A stretch of DNA of 49,228 nt, from the NCBI GenBank assembly GCA_019237945.1, contig JAFAOG010000220.1, positions 1 through 49,228 on the forward strand, read 5' to 3'. The notes below the pieces were generated by a model. The model worked only from the letters and a program-made list of their open reading frames with translations. It ran no database searches and was not told the DNA's origin. Shown here piece by piece: positions 16,205-25,600 of this stretch. A program made the translations under genes and the position numbers. Source of the DNA: Deltaproteobacteria bacterium (GTDB lineage Bacteria; Myxococcota_A; Polyangia; Haliangiales; Haliangiaceae). Numbering within the stretch: position 1 is the stretch's first letter; every line of letters starts with the position of its first letter.

Positions 16205-16740
16205 TCACCCACTGTCACCTGTGCGAGCGCACCCGCGCCGCGCACGACCAGCATACCGCGCTCCTCCGGCGGCAGCACGACCTCGACGAACCCCGCGACA
16301 TCCGTCGTCGCCTGAACGCGCGCGCCGCTCGGGAGCTCGATCACGAGCGGCAGCCGCGCCTCGGGCAGCGGGCACGACTCGCTCACCGAATCGACGACGC
16401 GATCCTCGCGCGTGATGGTCGGCGAGTCCGCGATCACCTGCGCCGCGGTCAGCACACCGAGCACCGCGCCGATCACCGCGCCATCGCGCCCGGTGAAGCC
16501 GTCGCCGGTGCCGGCGTCGCCCTCCTTGCTGCGCACCGCCTCGTCGGTCTCGTGGACCTCGCGCGTGCACAGCCGCGGATGCTGCGCCATCACGCGCAGC
16601 CGCGATCCGGCGACGCTCGCCTCGATCACGAGCTCCTCCGCGTGCCCGACGACGGTCGGCGCCTCGTAGCGATCGTAGTGGCTGCGATGGACCGCCGTGT
16701 GGGCGCAGGCGACGAGGAGCAGGAGCGGGATGGCGCGCAT
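16201..16740 (-). CDS. Lipoprotein, first of a paralogous pair
   Basis: 179 aa from ATG 16740, preferred over ATG 16758 because it yields MRAIPLLLLVAC with Cys12 lipidated. Like its downstream partner it has a charged N-terminal region, an R-x-C-x-x-[ED]-V segment, a central Gly/Ala-rich hydrophobic stretch (AVIGAVLGVLTAAQVIA), an S-C-P pair and the C-terminal LPSGARVQATTDVAG motif. Function unknown; probably a two-gene envelope unit that arose by duplication. It is divergent from the lipoprotein at 16902, with 161 bp between them that hold only a GC-rich self-complementary stretch near 16803-16832. Confidence 0.75.
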   Translation of the reverse strand: MRAIPLLLLVACAHTAVHRSHYDRYEAPTVVGHAEELVIEASVAGSRLRVMAQHPRLCTREVHETDEAVRSKEGDAGTGDGFTGRDGAVIGAVLGVLTAAQVIADSPTITREDRVVDSVSESCPLPEARLPLVIELPSGARVQATTDVAGFVEVVLPPEERGMLVVRGAGALAQVTVGE

Positions 16741-16901
16741 GCCCAACCGTCGCGCCACTGGGCGTGAAGGCGCCGGGGTTGCGAGGTGATCCGCGCGTGA
16801 AGTCGCCGGCCAGCGGCCTAGCCGGCCGGGGCAGATTGCCGCGCAAGTACCCGGAACGACGCGGTGCGGTGCTGGCGCGCTCGTTGCTCGATGGGCGGCG
16901 C

Positions 16902-18203
16902 ATGAAGAAGAGCCTGTCCTTGCTTGGCCTCCTGCTCGCCGCCTGCGCCGCGGATCCGACGTCCGCCCCGAACGCGTTCACCGAGGACATGTCGGACTCC
17001 GGCAAGGAGGACTCGGCGTACCTCAATCCCGACGGCACCGAGGTCGAGGTCGATCTCGAGGGTGACGTCGTCGGTGGTGCGAGCGAGGTTGCGGATGCGC
17101 CCGCGCAGCTCGGTCAGTTCGCGATGACGTACTTCCGCAAGGCGAACACGATGTACATCGAGTCGCTCGCCGAGGACGCGTCGACGACGGGACGCGCGGA
17201 GTGGCTCGTCAACGGCACGTGGTACGCGGCCGACAAGGTTCCGGCCGGCGCGCAGCTGACGCACTGGCGTCTGCGCGGGCTGAACACCGTGCTGCTGTTC
17301 GCGGCGGCGAAGAATCCGAAGGTCGGCGACTCGTTCACCGCGCCCGCGCCGAAGAATCCCTTCAGCGTGTACAGCGATGCGGGCAAGAGCTGCGCGGATA
17401 ACGACGACCACATCGGTCTCGATCAGAGCGTGTACTGGTATCGCTGGGAGCCGGATCAGACGAGCTGCAAGATCGCGAAGCAGGATCTCAAGGTCACGGT
17501 GAGCAAGACGTTCTCGACGGCGACGTCGACGGTCTATCCCGAGTACGACCAGCTCGTCGCGGACAAGAAGCTGACGGTCGTCGTGATGTTCGGCGAGATC
17601 GACGACGGTCCGATCACCGCGAACGAGACCGGCATGCGCAACATGAAGACGTTCGGCGACATCCTCGTCGCGGGCGGCTACAAGAAGGTCACCGCGCCGC
17701 TCGGCGAGCGCTACGAGAAGGTCGTCGGCGGTGTGACCGTGCAGATCGATCTGTACTCGCCGAAGGAGTTCTCGGGCCTCGACGACTTCGCGCACTTCGC
17801 CAACTTCCAGAAGGCGCTCGCGGAGCATGAGGTCGTGACGTGGGACGGTCACTCGATGCTCGGCGCGTCGGACTTCTGGGCGCGCCCGACCTACCCGCAC
17901 AGCTACCAGATCTTTCTGTACGGCGGCTGCCTCGGCTACGAGTACTACGTGCGCCCGATCCTCGAGGGCAAGGGCGGCACGTGGGCGAACGTCGACATCC
18001 TGTCGTCGGTCGTCGAGGTCAGCGCGAGCGCGAATGACTTCGCGGCGCCCGCGATCGCGAAGCTCGTGTACGGCCTCAACCACGCGAAGCCGAGCTGGCG
18101 CAGCATTTTGATGAAGGTCCGGGCGGGCGTCGGTGACTCGACGTTCGGCGTCTCGGGCGTGCGCGACAACTGCTACACGCCGACCGGATCGCGCTGTCAC
18201 TGA
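16902..18203 (+). CDS. Lipoprotein with suspected caspase-like (clan CD) peptidase fold
   Basis: 433 aa. Start ATG 16902 gives MKKSLSLLGLLLAAC (Cys15); an earlier in-frame ATG at 16764 has no signal. Residues 20-60 are an acidic linker and 65-200 a beta-rich domain. From ~220 the pattern is alternating strands and helices: KLTVVVMFGEID, a helix (MRNMKTFGDILVAGGY), VTVQIDLYS, a helix, HEVVTWDGHSMLG (His317), then SYQIFLYGGCLGY (Cys343). A strand ending in Gly-His and the next strand ending in x-Cys is the clan CD layout (gingipain, caspase, clostripain). This is inference from pattern, and no family was recognised outright. The 3' end overlaps yaeQ by 7 nt. Confidence 0.8.
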   Translation: MKKSLSLLGLLLAACAADPTSAPNAFTEDMSDSGKEDSAYLNPDGTEVEVDLEGDVVGGASEVADAPAQLGQFAMTYFRKANTMYIESLAEDASTTGRAEWLVNGTWYAADKVPAGAQLTHWRLRGLNTVLLFAAAKNPKVGDSFTAPAPKNPFSVYSDAGKSCADNDDHIGLDQSVYWYRWEPDQTSCKIAKQDLKVTVSKTFSTATSTVYPEYDQLVADKKLTVVVMFGEIDDGPITANETGMRNMKTFGDILVAGGYKKVTAPLGERYEKVVGGVTVQIDLYSPKEFSGLDDFAHFANFQKALAEHEVVTWDGHSMLGASDFWARPTYPHSYQIFLYGGCLGYEYYVRPILEGKGGTWANVDILSSVVEVSASANDFAAPAIAKLVYGLNHAKPSWRSILMKVRAGVGDSTFGVSGVRDNCYTPTGSRCH

Positions 18204-18733
18204 ATCGGGAGGCGCGTCACGCTCGCTTCGAACAGCTGGCCGTTGACCGTGAGGTAGATCGCGCCGCCCGTGACGGCGAGGTCCCACGCGTTCGTGCGAT
18301 CGAGCGTCGCGGCCACACCGTCGAGGAGCTCCGGGGGCAAAGCGTAGAGCTCCGGCTCGCGGTGTACTCGGCGCTCGGCGATCGCAGCTGCGAGTTGCTC
18401 GGGGTTCTTCCAGGCGTAGATCACGACGCGCGGCGCGGCCTTGCCCGCCTTGTGAACGCGGTCCGGGGACGGGGCGCCGATCTCGATCCAGGCTCGCAAG
18501 GCGCCGGTGAGGTCGCGCTGGATCAGGGCCGGCTCGTCGTCGTCGGAGACGCCACCCTTCGAGAACTCGAGGCCTTCCGCGTGCTCGAGGGCGCGGGCGA
18601 GGACGCGGGCGACGAGGTAACGCTCCGATTCGGAAGGGTGCTGCGCCACACGAAGGTCGAGCGTTTCGTAAATCTGGCGATCGGAATCGGAGAGCGTGAT
18701 CTCGAACTTGCGCATCGTCGCAGGCAGCGCCAT
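18197..18733 (-). CDS. yaeQ: YaeQ family protein
   Basis: 178 aa, the usual length for YaeQ. It opens MALPATMRKFEITLSDSDRQ and carries AQHPSESERYLVARVLA, FSKGGVSDDDEPALI and WIEIGAPSPDRVHKA, in the order I recall for YaeQ. YaeQ proteins adopt a PD-(D/E)xK nuclease-like fold; a role in suppressing haemolysin-transcription defects was reported for enterobacterial members, but a nuclease activity is not established. The D-D-D-E and W-I-E-I segments are the probable acidic site. A single gene, divergent from the membrane/coiled-coil gene at 18888. Confidence 0.93.
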   Translation of the reverse strand: MALPATMRKFEITLSDSDRQIYETLDLRVAQHPSESERYLVARVLARALEHAEGLEFSKGGVSDDDEPALIQRDLTGALRAWIEIGAPSPDRVHKAGKAAPRVVIYAWKNPEQLAAAIAERRVHREPELYALPPELLDGVAATLDRTNAWDLAVTGGAIYLTVNGQLFEASVTRLPIQ

Positions 18734-18887
18734 TGCGCGAGGTTACCAGCGACGCGGCGCGTGAGCCTCGTCGATACGCGCATGGCGATAGCCGCACGGT
18801 GTGTCACCGGCGACCGGAGATCGTAGCGAAAGGCAACGGGTCTACCGAACCTCGGCGGTGGCACGAGGGATGTAAAGGGATTCACCC

Positions 18888-19667
18888 ATGACCGGCCACC
18901 TCGCCCTCGCCAAGATGGACGATTCCGACGACCTCGTGCATCTCACCCCGCAGCAGCAGACGGCGCTGACGTACGTGCGCGGCGCGCTGTTCAATCCGGT
19001 CAGCCTGTCGGTGATGGCGTTTGCCGTCTGCGTCGGTGTCGGGTATGCGGGCATGCTCGGCGCTCTCGTCGCGATGGCGACGTTCGTCGCGCTCGGCACG
19101 ACGGCGACGCGCTACCGCTACGTGCGGCAGCAGCTGGACAAGCAGTTCGAGTATCGCGTCAAGCAGCGCCGCGAGGCGGAGCGCATGCGCGTGCTCAAGC
19201 CGGCCGGCCCGGTGCGCCAGCAGCAGTACGCGGACCTGCGCGACCTCGTCGGCGAGATCGAGCGCACGGATCCCGGCGAGGCGCAGCGCTTCGAGCTGCA
19301 GGACCTGCTCGATCACTTCGTGTCGCTCGCGGTCAGCCATCAGAAGTGCCTCGACTCGCTCCGGCTCGCCGGCTCGAGCGACCTGCCGCGCGTGATGCCG
19401 CTGCCCGACGCGAGCCGCAGCCAGCGCCGCCGCGACATCATGCAGCGCCGCCTGCGCCACCGCGACGAGTGCCTGCGCCGCATCGAGCGCATCGCGGACG
19501 AGCTCGAGGCCGTCGACGAGCTGGTTCGCCTGGTCGCCCAGCGCGTCGCGTGCCCGCAGGTCGGTGACGAGCTCGACCGCGAGATCGAGAAGCGGCTGTG
19601 GGAGCTCGACGAGGTCGACGCCGCTCTTAGCTCGCTGCAGAACGAAGCCCGCGCACTTGCTGGCTGA
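18888..19667 (+). CDS. Membrane-anchored coiled-coil protein, unknown
   Basis: 259 aa. Residues ~36-70 form two closely spaced membrane segments (SLSVMAFAVCVGVGYAGML and GALVAMATFVALGTTA). Residues 75-255 are highly charged helix with heptad character (YVRQQLDKQFEYRVKQRREAERMR; RRRDIMQRRLRHRDECLRRIERIADELEAVDEL). The expected form is a hairpin-anchored inner-membrane protein with a cytoplasmic coiled coil. No family is recognised. A weak purine-rich stretch (AAAGGGA) lies ~7 nt before ATG 18888. Confidence 0.75.
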   Translation: MTGHLALAKMDDSDDLVHLTPQQQTALTYVRGALFNPVSLSVMAFAVCVGVGYAGMLGALVAMATFVALGTTATRYRYVRQQLDKQFEYRVKQRREAERMRVLKPAGPVRQQQYADLRDLVGEIERTDPGEAQRFELQDLLDHFVSLAVSHQKCLDSLRLAGSSDLPRVMPLPDASRSQRRRDIMQRRLRHRDECLRRIERIADELEAVDELVRLVAQRVACPQVGDELDREIEKRLWELDEVDAALSSLQNEARALAG

Positions 19668-19676
19668 TTACAGAGC

Positions 19677-19697
19677 CTATTGACCTTTGGTCAATAG
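19677..19697. promoter_or_regulatory. Perfect inverted repeat (operator-like) before the monooxygenase
   Basis: CTATTGACC, a TTT spacer and GGTCAATAG form a perfect 9-bp-armed palindrome. TTGACC within it can serve as a -35, and TACCCA at 19703-19708 lies 17 nt further as a weak -10, 7 nt before ATG 19716. A repressor bound here would block the promoter. The symmetric form suits a dimeric TetR/MarR/GntR-type regulator, but none is encoded in this window. Confidence 0.65.
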
Positions 19698-19715
19698 CGC
19701 GGTACCCATGACGGC

Positions 19716-21182
19716 ATGCTCAGCGCAGTCGTCGTGGGTGCCGGCTTTTCGGGGATCGCCGCGGGTGTCACGCTTCGCCGTGCCGGGATCACCGATTTCG
19801 TCATTCTCGAGAAGGCGGACCGCGTCGGCGGCACCTGGCGCGAGAACACGTATCCAGGCGCGGCGTGCGATGTGCCGTCGCACCTGTACTCGTTCTCGTT
19901 CGAGCCGAACCCGCGGTGGTCGCGCGCGTTCGGAGCGCAGCCGGAGATCCTCGCGTACCTCGAGCACTGCGCCGACAAGTACGGCCTTCGCCCGCACCTC
20001 AAATTGCAGGCCGTCAGCGAGGCGCGCTGGGATCGCGACCGCTGGATCGTGACGACGGGCAAGGGCGAGCGCTTCGAGGCTCGCGCATTGCTGCTCGGCA
20101 ACGGCGCGCTCCACCTCCCTTCCCTGCCCGACGTCCGCGGCCTCGACCGCTTCGAGGGCACGCAGTTTCACTCGGCGCGCTGGAATCACGGCTACGACCT
20201 GCGTGACAAGCGAGTCGCCGTGATCGGCACCGGCGCGAGCGCGATCCAGTTCGTGCCGCAGATCGCGCCGCTCGTGAAGGACCTGCACGTGTTCCAGCGC
20301 ACCGCCGCCTGGGTCGTACCGAAGGCGGATCGCGAGATGTCGCCGCGCGAGATGTGGGCCTTCGAGCACGTGCCCGGCGCGCACTGGCTGCGCCGCACGA
20401 GCCAGTACTGGAAGATGGAGAGCTCGGTGATCGGCTTCGCGTACGCGCCGAAGGTGCTCGCGCTCGCCGAGAAGCTCGTCGTGCGTCACATCGGCAAGCA
20501 GGTCCGCGATCCGGTGCTGCGCAAGAAGCTGACGCCGACGTACCGGCTCGGCTGCAAGCGCGTACTGATCTCGAACGACTGGTACCCGGCGATGCAGCGC
20601 GACAACGTCGAGCTCGTCACCGACGGCATCAGCGAGATCACGCCGCGCGGCGTACGCACCGTCGATGGCCGCGAGCGCGAGGTCGATGCGATCATCTGCG
20701 GCACCGGCTTCAAGGTCAGCGAGTACCTGTCGTCGATCCGCATCCTCGGCACGGGCGGCACCGATCTCAACGACGTGTGGCGTAAGGGGCTCCGCAATTT
20801 TCTCGGCATCACGGTGTCGGGCTTTCCGAACCTATTTTTGTTGATGGGCCCGAACACCGGCCTCGGCCACAACTCGATGATCTTCATGATCGAAGCGCAG
20901 GCGCGCTACGCGGCCCAGGCGATCGCCGGGATGCGCGAGCACCGTGTGGCGGCGATGGACGTGCGCCCCGAGGTCGAGTCGGCCTTCAAGGACGAGCTCG
21001 CGCGCAAGATGAAGAACACGGTGTGGATGACCGGCTGCCAGAGCTGGTACCAGACGCCCGACGGCGAGGTGTTCTTGTGGCCCGCTGCGACGATCGACTA
21101 CTGGTGGAAGACCCGCCGCGTCGACTTCGAGCAGTACGCGCTGACGCGAGAAGCGATCGACGTCGTAGCTCGCGCAGCGTGA
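19716..21182 (+). CDS. Flavin monooxygenase, Baeyer-Villiger type
   Basis: 488 aa. First dinucleotide fold VVVGAGFSGI (FAD), then GGTWRENTYPGAACDVPSHLYS. The Baeyer-Villiger fingerprint F-x-G-x-x-x-H-x-x-x-W is intact at Phe146-Gly148-His152-Trp156. The second dinucleotide motif VIGTGASA (residues 169-176) binds NADPH, and the C-terminal ATG-like segment CGTGF is present. Length and motifs fit type I enzymes, which insert oxygen next to a ketone or oxidise heteroatoms using NADPH and O2. The substrate is not predictable; steroid, cyclic or long-chain ketones are common. Probably controlled through the palindrome at 19677-19697. It appears monocistronic. Confidence 0.92.
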   Translation: MLSAVVVGAGFSGIAAGVTLRRAGITDFVILEKADRVGGTWRENTYPGAACDVPSHLYSFSFEPNPRWSRAFGAQPEILAYLEHCADKYGLRPHLKLQAVSEARWDRDRWIVTTGKGERFEARALLLGNGALHLPSLPDVRGLDRFEGTQFHSARWNHGYDLRDKRVAVIGTGASAIQFVPQIAPLVKDLHVFQRTAAWVVPKADREMSPREMWAFEHVPGAHWLRRTSQYWKMESSVIGFAYAPKVLALAEKLVVRHIGKQVRDPVLRKKLTPTYRLGCKRVLISNDWYPAMQRDNVELVTDGISEITPRGVRTVDGREREVDAIICGTGFKVSEYLSSIRILGTGGTDLNDVWRKGLRNFLGITVSGFPNLFLLMGPNTGLGHNSMIFMIEAQARYAAQAIAGMREHRVAAMDVRPEVESAFKDELARKMKNTVWMTGCQSWYQTPDGEVFLWPAATIDYWWKTRRVDFEQYALTREAIDVVARAA

Positions 21183-21252
21183 TCAGAAACTCACGCACTG
21201 GCGTTTCGTTTGCAAATGCTTCGGGGCAACCCACCTGAAACGAGGTTCCCCT

Positions 21253-22029
21253 ATGAAGATCGCCCATGCGCTTTGCGTGGTGCTCGCCGCGGCTGTCGTC
21301 CCCGCGGTGGCGTCTGCGCAGTCGACCGACTCCGGGTCGACGACCACGACCACGACCACGACGACGAACACGAACGGCACCGCCAACACGAGCGGCACCG
21401 CGAACACGAGCGGCACCGCGACCCCGACCGGCACGACGAACACCGCCGGCGCGGGTGTCAGCGCGGGCGCGAGCGTCGGCGGCGTTGGCGTCAGCGGCAG
21501 CGCGGGCGTCAACGGTACGACGAACACCGTTCCCGCTCCAAACACGGTGCCGCCCCCGACGACGGTGACGACCGAGACGACGACGCCGCCGCCGGTGGTG
21601 GTCGTGCAGCCGACGACGACGACGCCGGCGACGATGTACCAGCCGGAGACCGAAGAGGAGTACGACACGATCAACGCGCCGGTGTTCACGACGGGCGCGA
21701 TCCTGTTCGGCGGCAGCTACGCGGCGTCCGCGGTCGTCTCGAGCGAGAGCAACCACGCCGGCGCGAACCGCCTGTGGGTCCCCGTCGTCGGTCCGTGGCT
21801 CGCGCTCAATGACTGGGGGAGCTGCCCGATCGATCAGCCGCGCTGCGACACCAACACGACCGATAAGGTCCTGCTGATCGCCGACGGCGTCGTCCAGGCC
21901 GCGGGCATCCTGACGATGGTCGATGGCCTGCTGCAGCCGAGCCACCACAAGGTCATCCGTCGCACCGCCGACACCAAGGTCCACGTGACGCCGACGGGCA
22001 ACGGCCTCGCGGTGTTCGGCAACTTCTAG
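21253..22029 (+). CDS. Secreted Thr-rich protein, unknown
   Basis: 258 aa. A typical Sec signal (residues 1-23) would be cut after V-A-S-A. Residues 24-125 are low complexity: nine consecutive Thr, NTSGTA repeats, a Gly/Ala/Val-rich stretch and a Thr/Pro/Val run. Residues ~140-258 are a compact domain with PVFTTGAILFGGSYAAS, LWVPVVGPWLAL and LLIADGVVQAAGIL, which may be short membrane or amphipathic segments. A GAGG sequence lies ~7 nt before ATG 21253. The Thr tract suggests a glycosylated or extended surface linker, by inference only. Its stop overlaps the convergent TlpA-like gene (CTAG at 22026-22029). Confidence 0.8.
   Translation: MKIAHALCVVLAAAVVPAVASAQSTDSGSTTTTTTTTTNTNGTANTSGTANTSGTATPTGTTNTAGAGVSAGASVGGVGVSGSAGVNGTTNTVPAPNTVPPPTTVTTETTTPPPVVVVQPTTTTPATMYQPETEEEYDTINAPVFTTGAILFGGSYAASAVVSSESNHAGANRLWVPVVGPWLALNDWGSCPIDQPRCDTNTTDKVLLIADGVVQAAGILTMVDGLLQPSHHKVIRRTADTKVHVTPTGNGLAVFGNF
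21340..21366 (+). repeat. ACG/ACC simple repeat in the Thr-rich gene
   Basis: Nine Thr codons in a row, alternating ACG and ACC, make an imperfect 6-nt microsatellite. It is followed by two in-frame copies of an 18-nt unit encoding N-T-S-G-T-A. Slippage by the 6-nt unit would keep the frame and change linker length. Confidence 0.7.
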
Positions 22030-22586
22030 TGGAGATGCGCGTGCGCGAGCTCGCGTAGGTGCGCGATGTGCTGCACGTCGGTCATCGCGTCCTCGTAGCC
22101 GCGCTCGCTGTCGACGCCGTCGCGCGACACCACCGCGATCGCGGGAATCTCCGCGTCCTGCGAGTGGAACAGCGCCTCGTACGCGCGGTTGTCGGGATCG
22201 AAGACAACCGGCAGGCCGTAGTGGCGGGCGGCGGCGGCGGCGACACCGTCCTCGCGGTTCTCGTCGATGTTGACCGCGATCACCGCGATCCGGGCGTCCT
22301 GCTCGGACTGCGCGTAGCGATCGACGAGCGGCATCTCGGCCTGACACGGGCCGCACCACGATGCCCAGAACGCGAGGATGGTTACATCCTTCATGCGATC
22401 GGCGAGGGAAAAGGTCGCGCCGGTCGCGTCGGTGACCGTCACCTCGCGCAACGGCGTCGCCAGCGGGGCCGGCGACTGTGCGCTGGCGCGCGGTGGCTGC
22501 ACGACAGAGCTATTCGGAGGCGGCGCCGCGTCGTGATTCGAACGACAACCCGCAGCCGCGGCGAGGACGAGCAGCACCGAACGCAC
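22026..22586 (-). CDS. TlpA-like thiol-disulphide reductase lipoprotein
   Basis: 186 aa from GTG 22586. Signal ends A-A-G-C (Cys14), followed by a Pro/Ser-rich linker to residue ~45. The thioredoxin-fold domain opens EVTVTDATGATFSLAD and carries LAFWASWCGPC, with redox Cys78 and Cys81, then a cis-Pro in EIPAIAVV. TlpA/ResA-like proteins reduce periplasmic disulphides, often for cytochrome c maturation or envelope protein repair. No cytochrome biogenesis gene is nearby. A palindromic -10 is shared with the divergent histidine kinase, and the GTG lies only 6 nt beyond it. Confidence 0.9.
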   Translation of the reverse strand: MRSVLLVLAAAAGCRSNHDAAPPPNSSVVQPPRASAQSPAPLATPLREVTVTDATGATFSLADRMKDVTILAFWASWCGPCQAEMPLVDRYAQSEQDARIAVIAVNIDENREDGVAAAAARHYGLPVVFDPDNRAYEALFHSQDAEIPAIAVVSRDGVDSERGYEDAMTDVQHIAHLRELAHAHLH

Positions 22587-22591
22587 GCCTG

Positions 22592-22603
22592 GATGCTAGC
22601 ATC
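22592..22603. promoter_or_regulatory. Palindromic bidirectional -10 between tlpA-like and kinase genes
   Basis: GATGCTAGCATC is a perfect 12-bp palindrome centred in the 26-bp divergent spacer. It places TAGCAT on both strands: 10 nt before ATG 22613 on plus and 6 nt before GTG 22586 on minus. Such overlapping symmetric -10 elements would fire both genes, with near-leaderless messages. Confidence 0.55.
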
Positions 22604-22612
22604 GACGCGCGG

Positions 22613-25600
22613 ATGGACGTCGTCGCCCTCCAGGAGGTTGTCGCGAAGGCGACCGAGGCCACGACGGCCGACGGCGTCGCGCGCGTCCTCGTCGAGGAAG
22701 GCACGGCGGTACTCGGCGCGGCGATGGGCGGCTTGTGGACGCTCGACGGCGACCACCTCGTGCTCGCTCACTTCGCGGGCGGGCAGCCGGCCGGCCGGTT
22801 TCAGCGGCTGCCGCTCGATGCCGATGCTCCGCTCGCCGTGTGCGTACGCGAGAAGCAGGCGATCTGGATCGCCGACGCGGACGACTACGCGCGGCGGTTT
22901 CCCGGTTCGCACGCGCGGCTCGAGGCGCGCGTCGGCTGCGCGTGCTTGCCGCTGCTCGTCGGCGGCAAGCCGATCGGTGGCGCGGTGTTCGCGTTCGAGG
23001 GGACGCGGAGGTTCACCGCGCAGGAGCAGGCGTCGCTGATGCTGATCGCGCGGCAGTGCGCGAGCGCGCTCGAGCGGTTGCGGCTGGCGGCGGCCGCGGA
23101 GCACCTGGCGGGCCGGATGAGCGCCCTGCAGGCGATCGCGAGCCGGCTCGCGGCGGCGCGCGGGCTCGACGAGATCGTGCGCGTCGTCATCGAGGAGAGC
23201 GTCGGATCGATCGGCGCGTCGACGGCGGCGACGTGGAAGCTCGTCGGCAACGAAGCGGTGCTGGCCGCGCAGATCGGCGCCCCGCAGGCGGTCGTCGATG
23301 CGATCGCGCGGATCCGGCTCGACGATCGGGGCGCGCTCGCCGACGCACTCCGCACGCGTACCGGGCAGTTCATCGGCAGCCGCGAGGAGGCCGCCGCGAC
23401 GGAGCGCTTCAACGCGCAGCGCTGGGAGGTCGTGCAGGCAGTCGCGTTCGTGCCGCTCGTCGCGGGGACGCGCGTCCTCGGCGCGATCGGCCTCGGCTTC
23501 GCAGAACCGCGCGCGTTCGACACGACGGAACGCGAGCTGATCGAGCTGTTCGCCGGCCATGCCGCGCAGGCGATCGCACGCGACCGCGACGACGCCGCGC
23601 AGCGCGTGCTCGCCGAGGTCAGCGCCGATCTCGCGAGCTCGCTCGATGCCGCGATCGTGCTCGACCGCGTCGGCAAGCTGACGGTCGAGACGTTCGCCGA
23701 CTGGTGCTTCGTCGATCTCGTGCGCGCCGATCTCCACATCGAGCGCGTCGTCGTCGCGCACTCGGATCCCGCGGATGCGCCGCTCGCCGAGCAGCTGATG
23801 GGGCTCCACGGGCCTGCGACGACGGGCGTCGCGGGCGTCGTCGAGTCGCAGCAGCCGCTGTTGATCCGCCGGCTGACCGATGACGTGTACGCGACCACGT
23901 CGGTCGATCCGCGGCGCCGCGCGATGGCGGAGGCGCTCGGCGCGCAATCGGTGCTGTGCGTGCCGATGAGTGTCGGCGGCCGCGCGATCGGGACGATCAC
24001 GTGGGTGTCGCGCGGGCGCGAGCTCGACGACCACGACGTATCGATCGCGGCCCAGATTGCACGGGCGGCCGCCGCGGCGCTCGAGAACGCGCGCCTGTAC
24101 GAGGCGGAGTCGGAGGCGGCGCAGCGGCTCGCGAAGCTGTACGACCTGACGGCGACGTTGTCGTCGGCGCGCACGCCGGAGGACGTCGCGAGCGTGACGG
24201 CGCGTCTCGGCACCGAGGCGACCGGCGCCGCATCGTGCATGATCTGGATGCTGGACCACGATGGCGTGCTGCGCGCGCGCGGCTCGAGCGCTCCACCCGA
24301 GTGGACGGCCGAGTGGATGGAGCTGTCGGCGGACCCTGCGCTGCCGGCGAACCGCGTGATCGCAACCGGCGAGTCCGTGTGGGTGGAGAGCCGCCGCGAC
24401 TACGCACACGAGGCGGCCGTCGTGTTCGATCGCGTGCAGCAAGCCGGCCGCGTGCGACCGTTCGCAGCGCTGCCACTCGTCGTCGCGGGTGTGCGCGCCG
24501 GCGTGATCGCGTGGTCGTGGGCCACCGAGCATCACTTCGAGGGCGACGAACGAACCTTCCTGCAGGCGATCGCGCGCAGCTGCGAGCAGGCGATCGAGCG
24601 CGCGCAGCTCTACGCGACGGAGGCCGGGGCGCGTGCCGCCGCGGAGTCCGCGAGCCGCGCGAAGGACGAGTTCCTCGCGATGCTCGGCCACGAGCTGCGC
24701 AACCCGCTCGCGCCGATCGTCACCGCGCTCGATCTGATGCGGATGCGCAACGTCGCCGACGGCGCCCGCGAACGCGCCGTGATCGAGCGCCAGGTCTCGC
24801 ACCTGACGCGCCTGGTCGACGACCTGCTCGACATCTCGCGCATCACGCGCGGCAAGATCGAGCTGCGCCGCACGACCGAGGAGCTGATCCGCGCCGTCGA
24901 GCCGGCGATCGATGCCGTCGGCCCGCTGCTCGTGCAGTACCGCCACCAGCTGTCGGTCGATGTCCCCGCCCACGGACTGCGCGTCGACGGCGATACCGCG
25001 CGGCTCTCGCAGGTCGTGCGGAATCTATTGACGAACGCGGCGAAGTTCACCCCACCGGGCGGTCAGCTCGCTCTGCGCGCGCGCGCCGTCGGAGACGACG
25101 TCGAGATCACCGTGCGCGACAACGGCCGCGGCATCGCGCCGGCGCTGCTGCCGCACGTGTTCGAGCCGTTCGTGCAGGGCTCGCAGGGCGCCGAGCGCGC
25201 CGGCGGCGGCCTCGGTCTCGGCCTCGCGATCGTGCGCAACCTCGTCGCCGCGCATGGCGGCACCGTCGCGATCCACAGCGACGGCGAGAACCGCGGCACG
25301 AGGGCGACGGTGCGGCTGCCCCGCGTGGCGGGCGCAGATGCGACGAACGAAGCCACCGCGGCGAACGCTCCCAGCGCCCGGTCGCTGCGCGTGCTCGTCG
25401 TCGACGACAACGTCGATGCCGCCGGCCTGCTCGGCGATCTGCTTCGCCTGCTCGGCCATGAGCCGGTGATCGTGCATGACGGCCCGTCGGCCCTGGCCGT
25501 CGTCGAGCGCGAGCAGCCGCAGCTCGCGATCCTCGACATCGGATTGCCCGGCATGGACGGCTACGAGCTCGCACGCCGCCTGCGCGAGCACCCGGGCTTC

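Noticed and set aside
22439..24973. An 844-codon minus-strand open frame
   Set aside because: Arg/Asp/Ala-rich composition and lies antisense to the well-conserved multi-GAF kinase.
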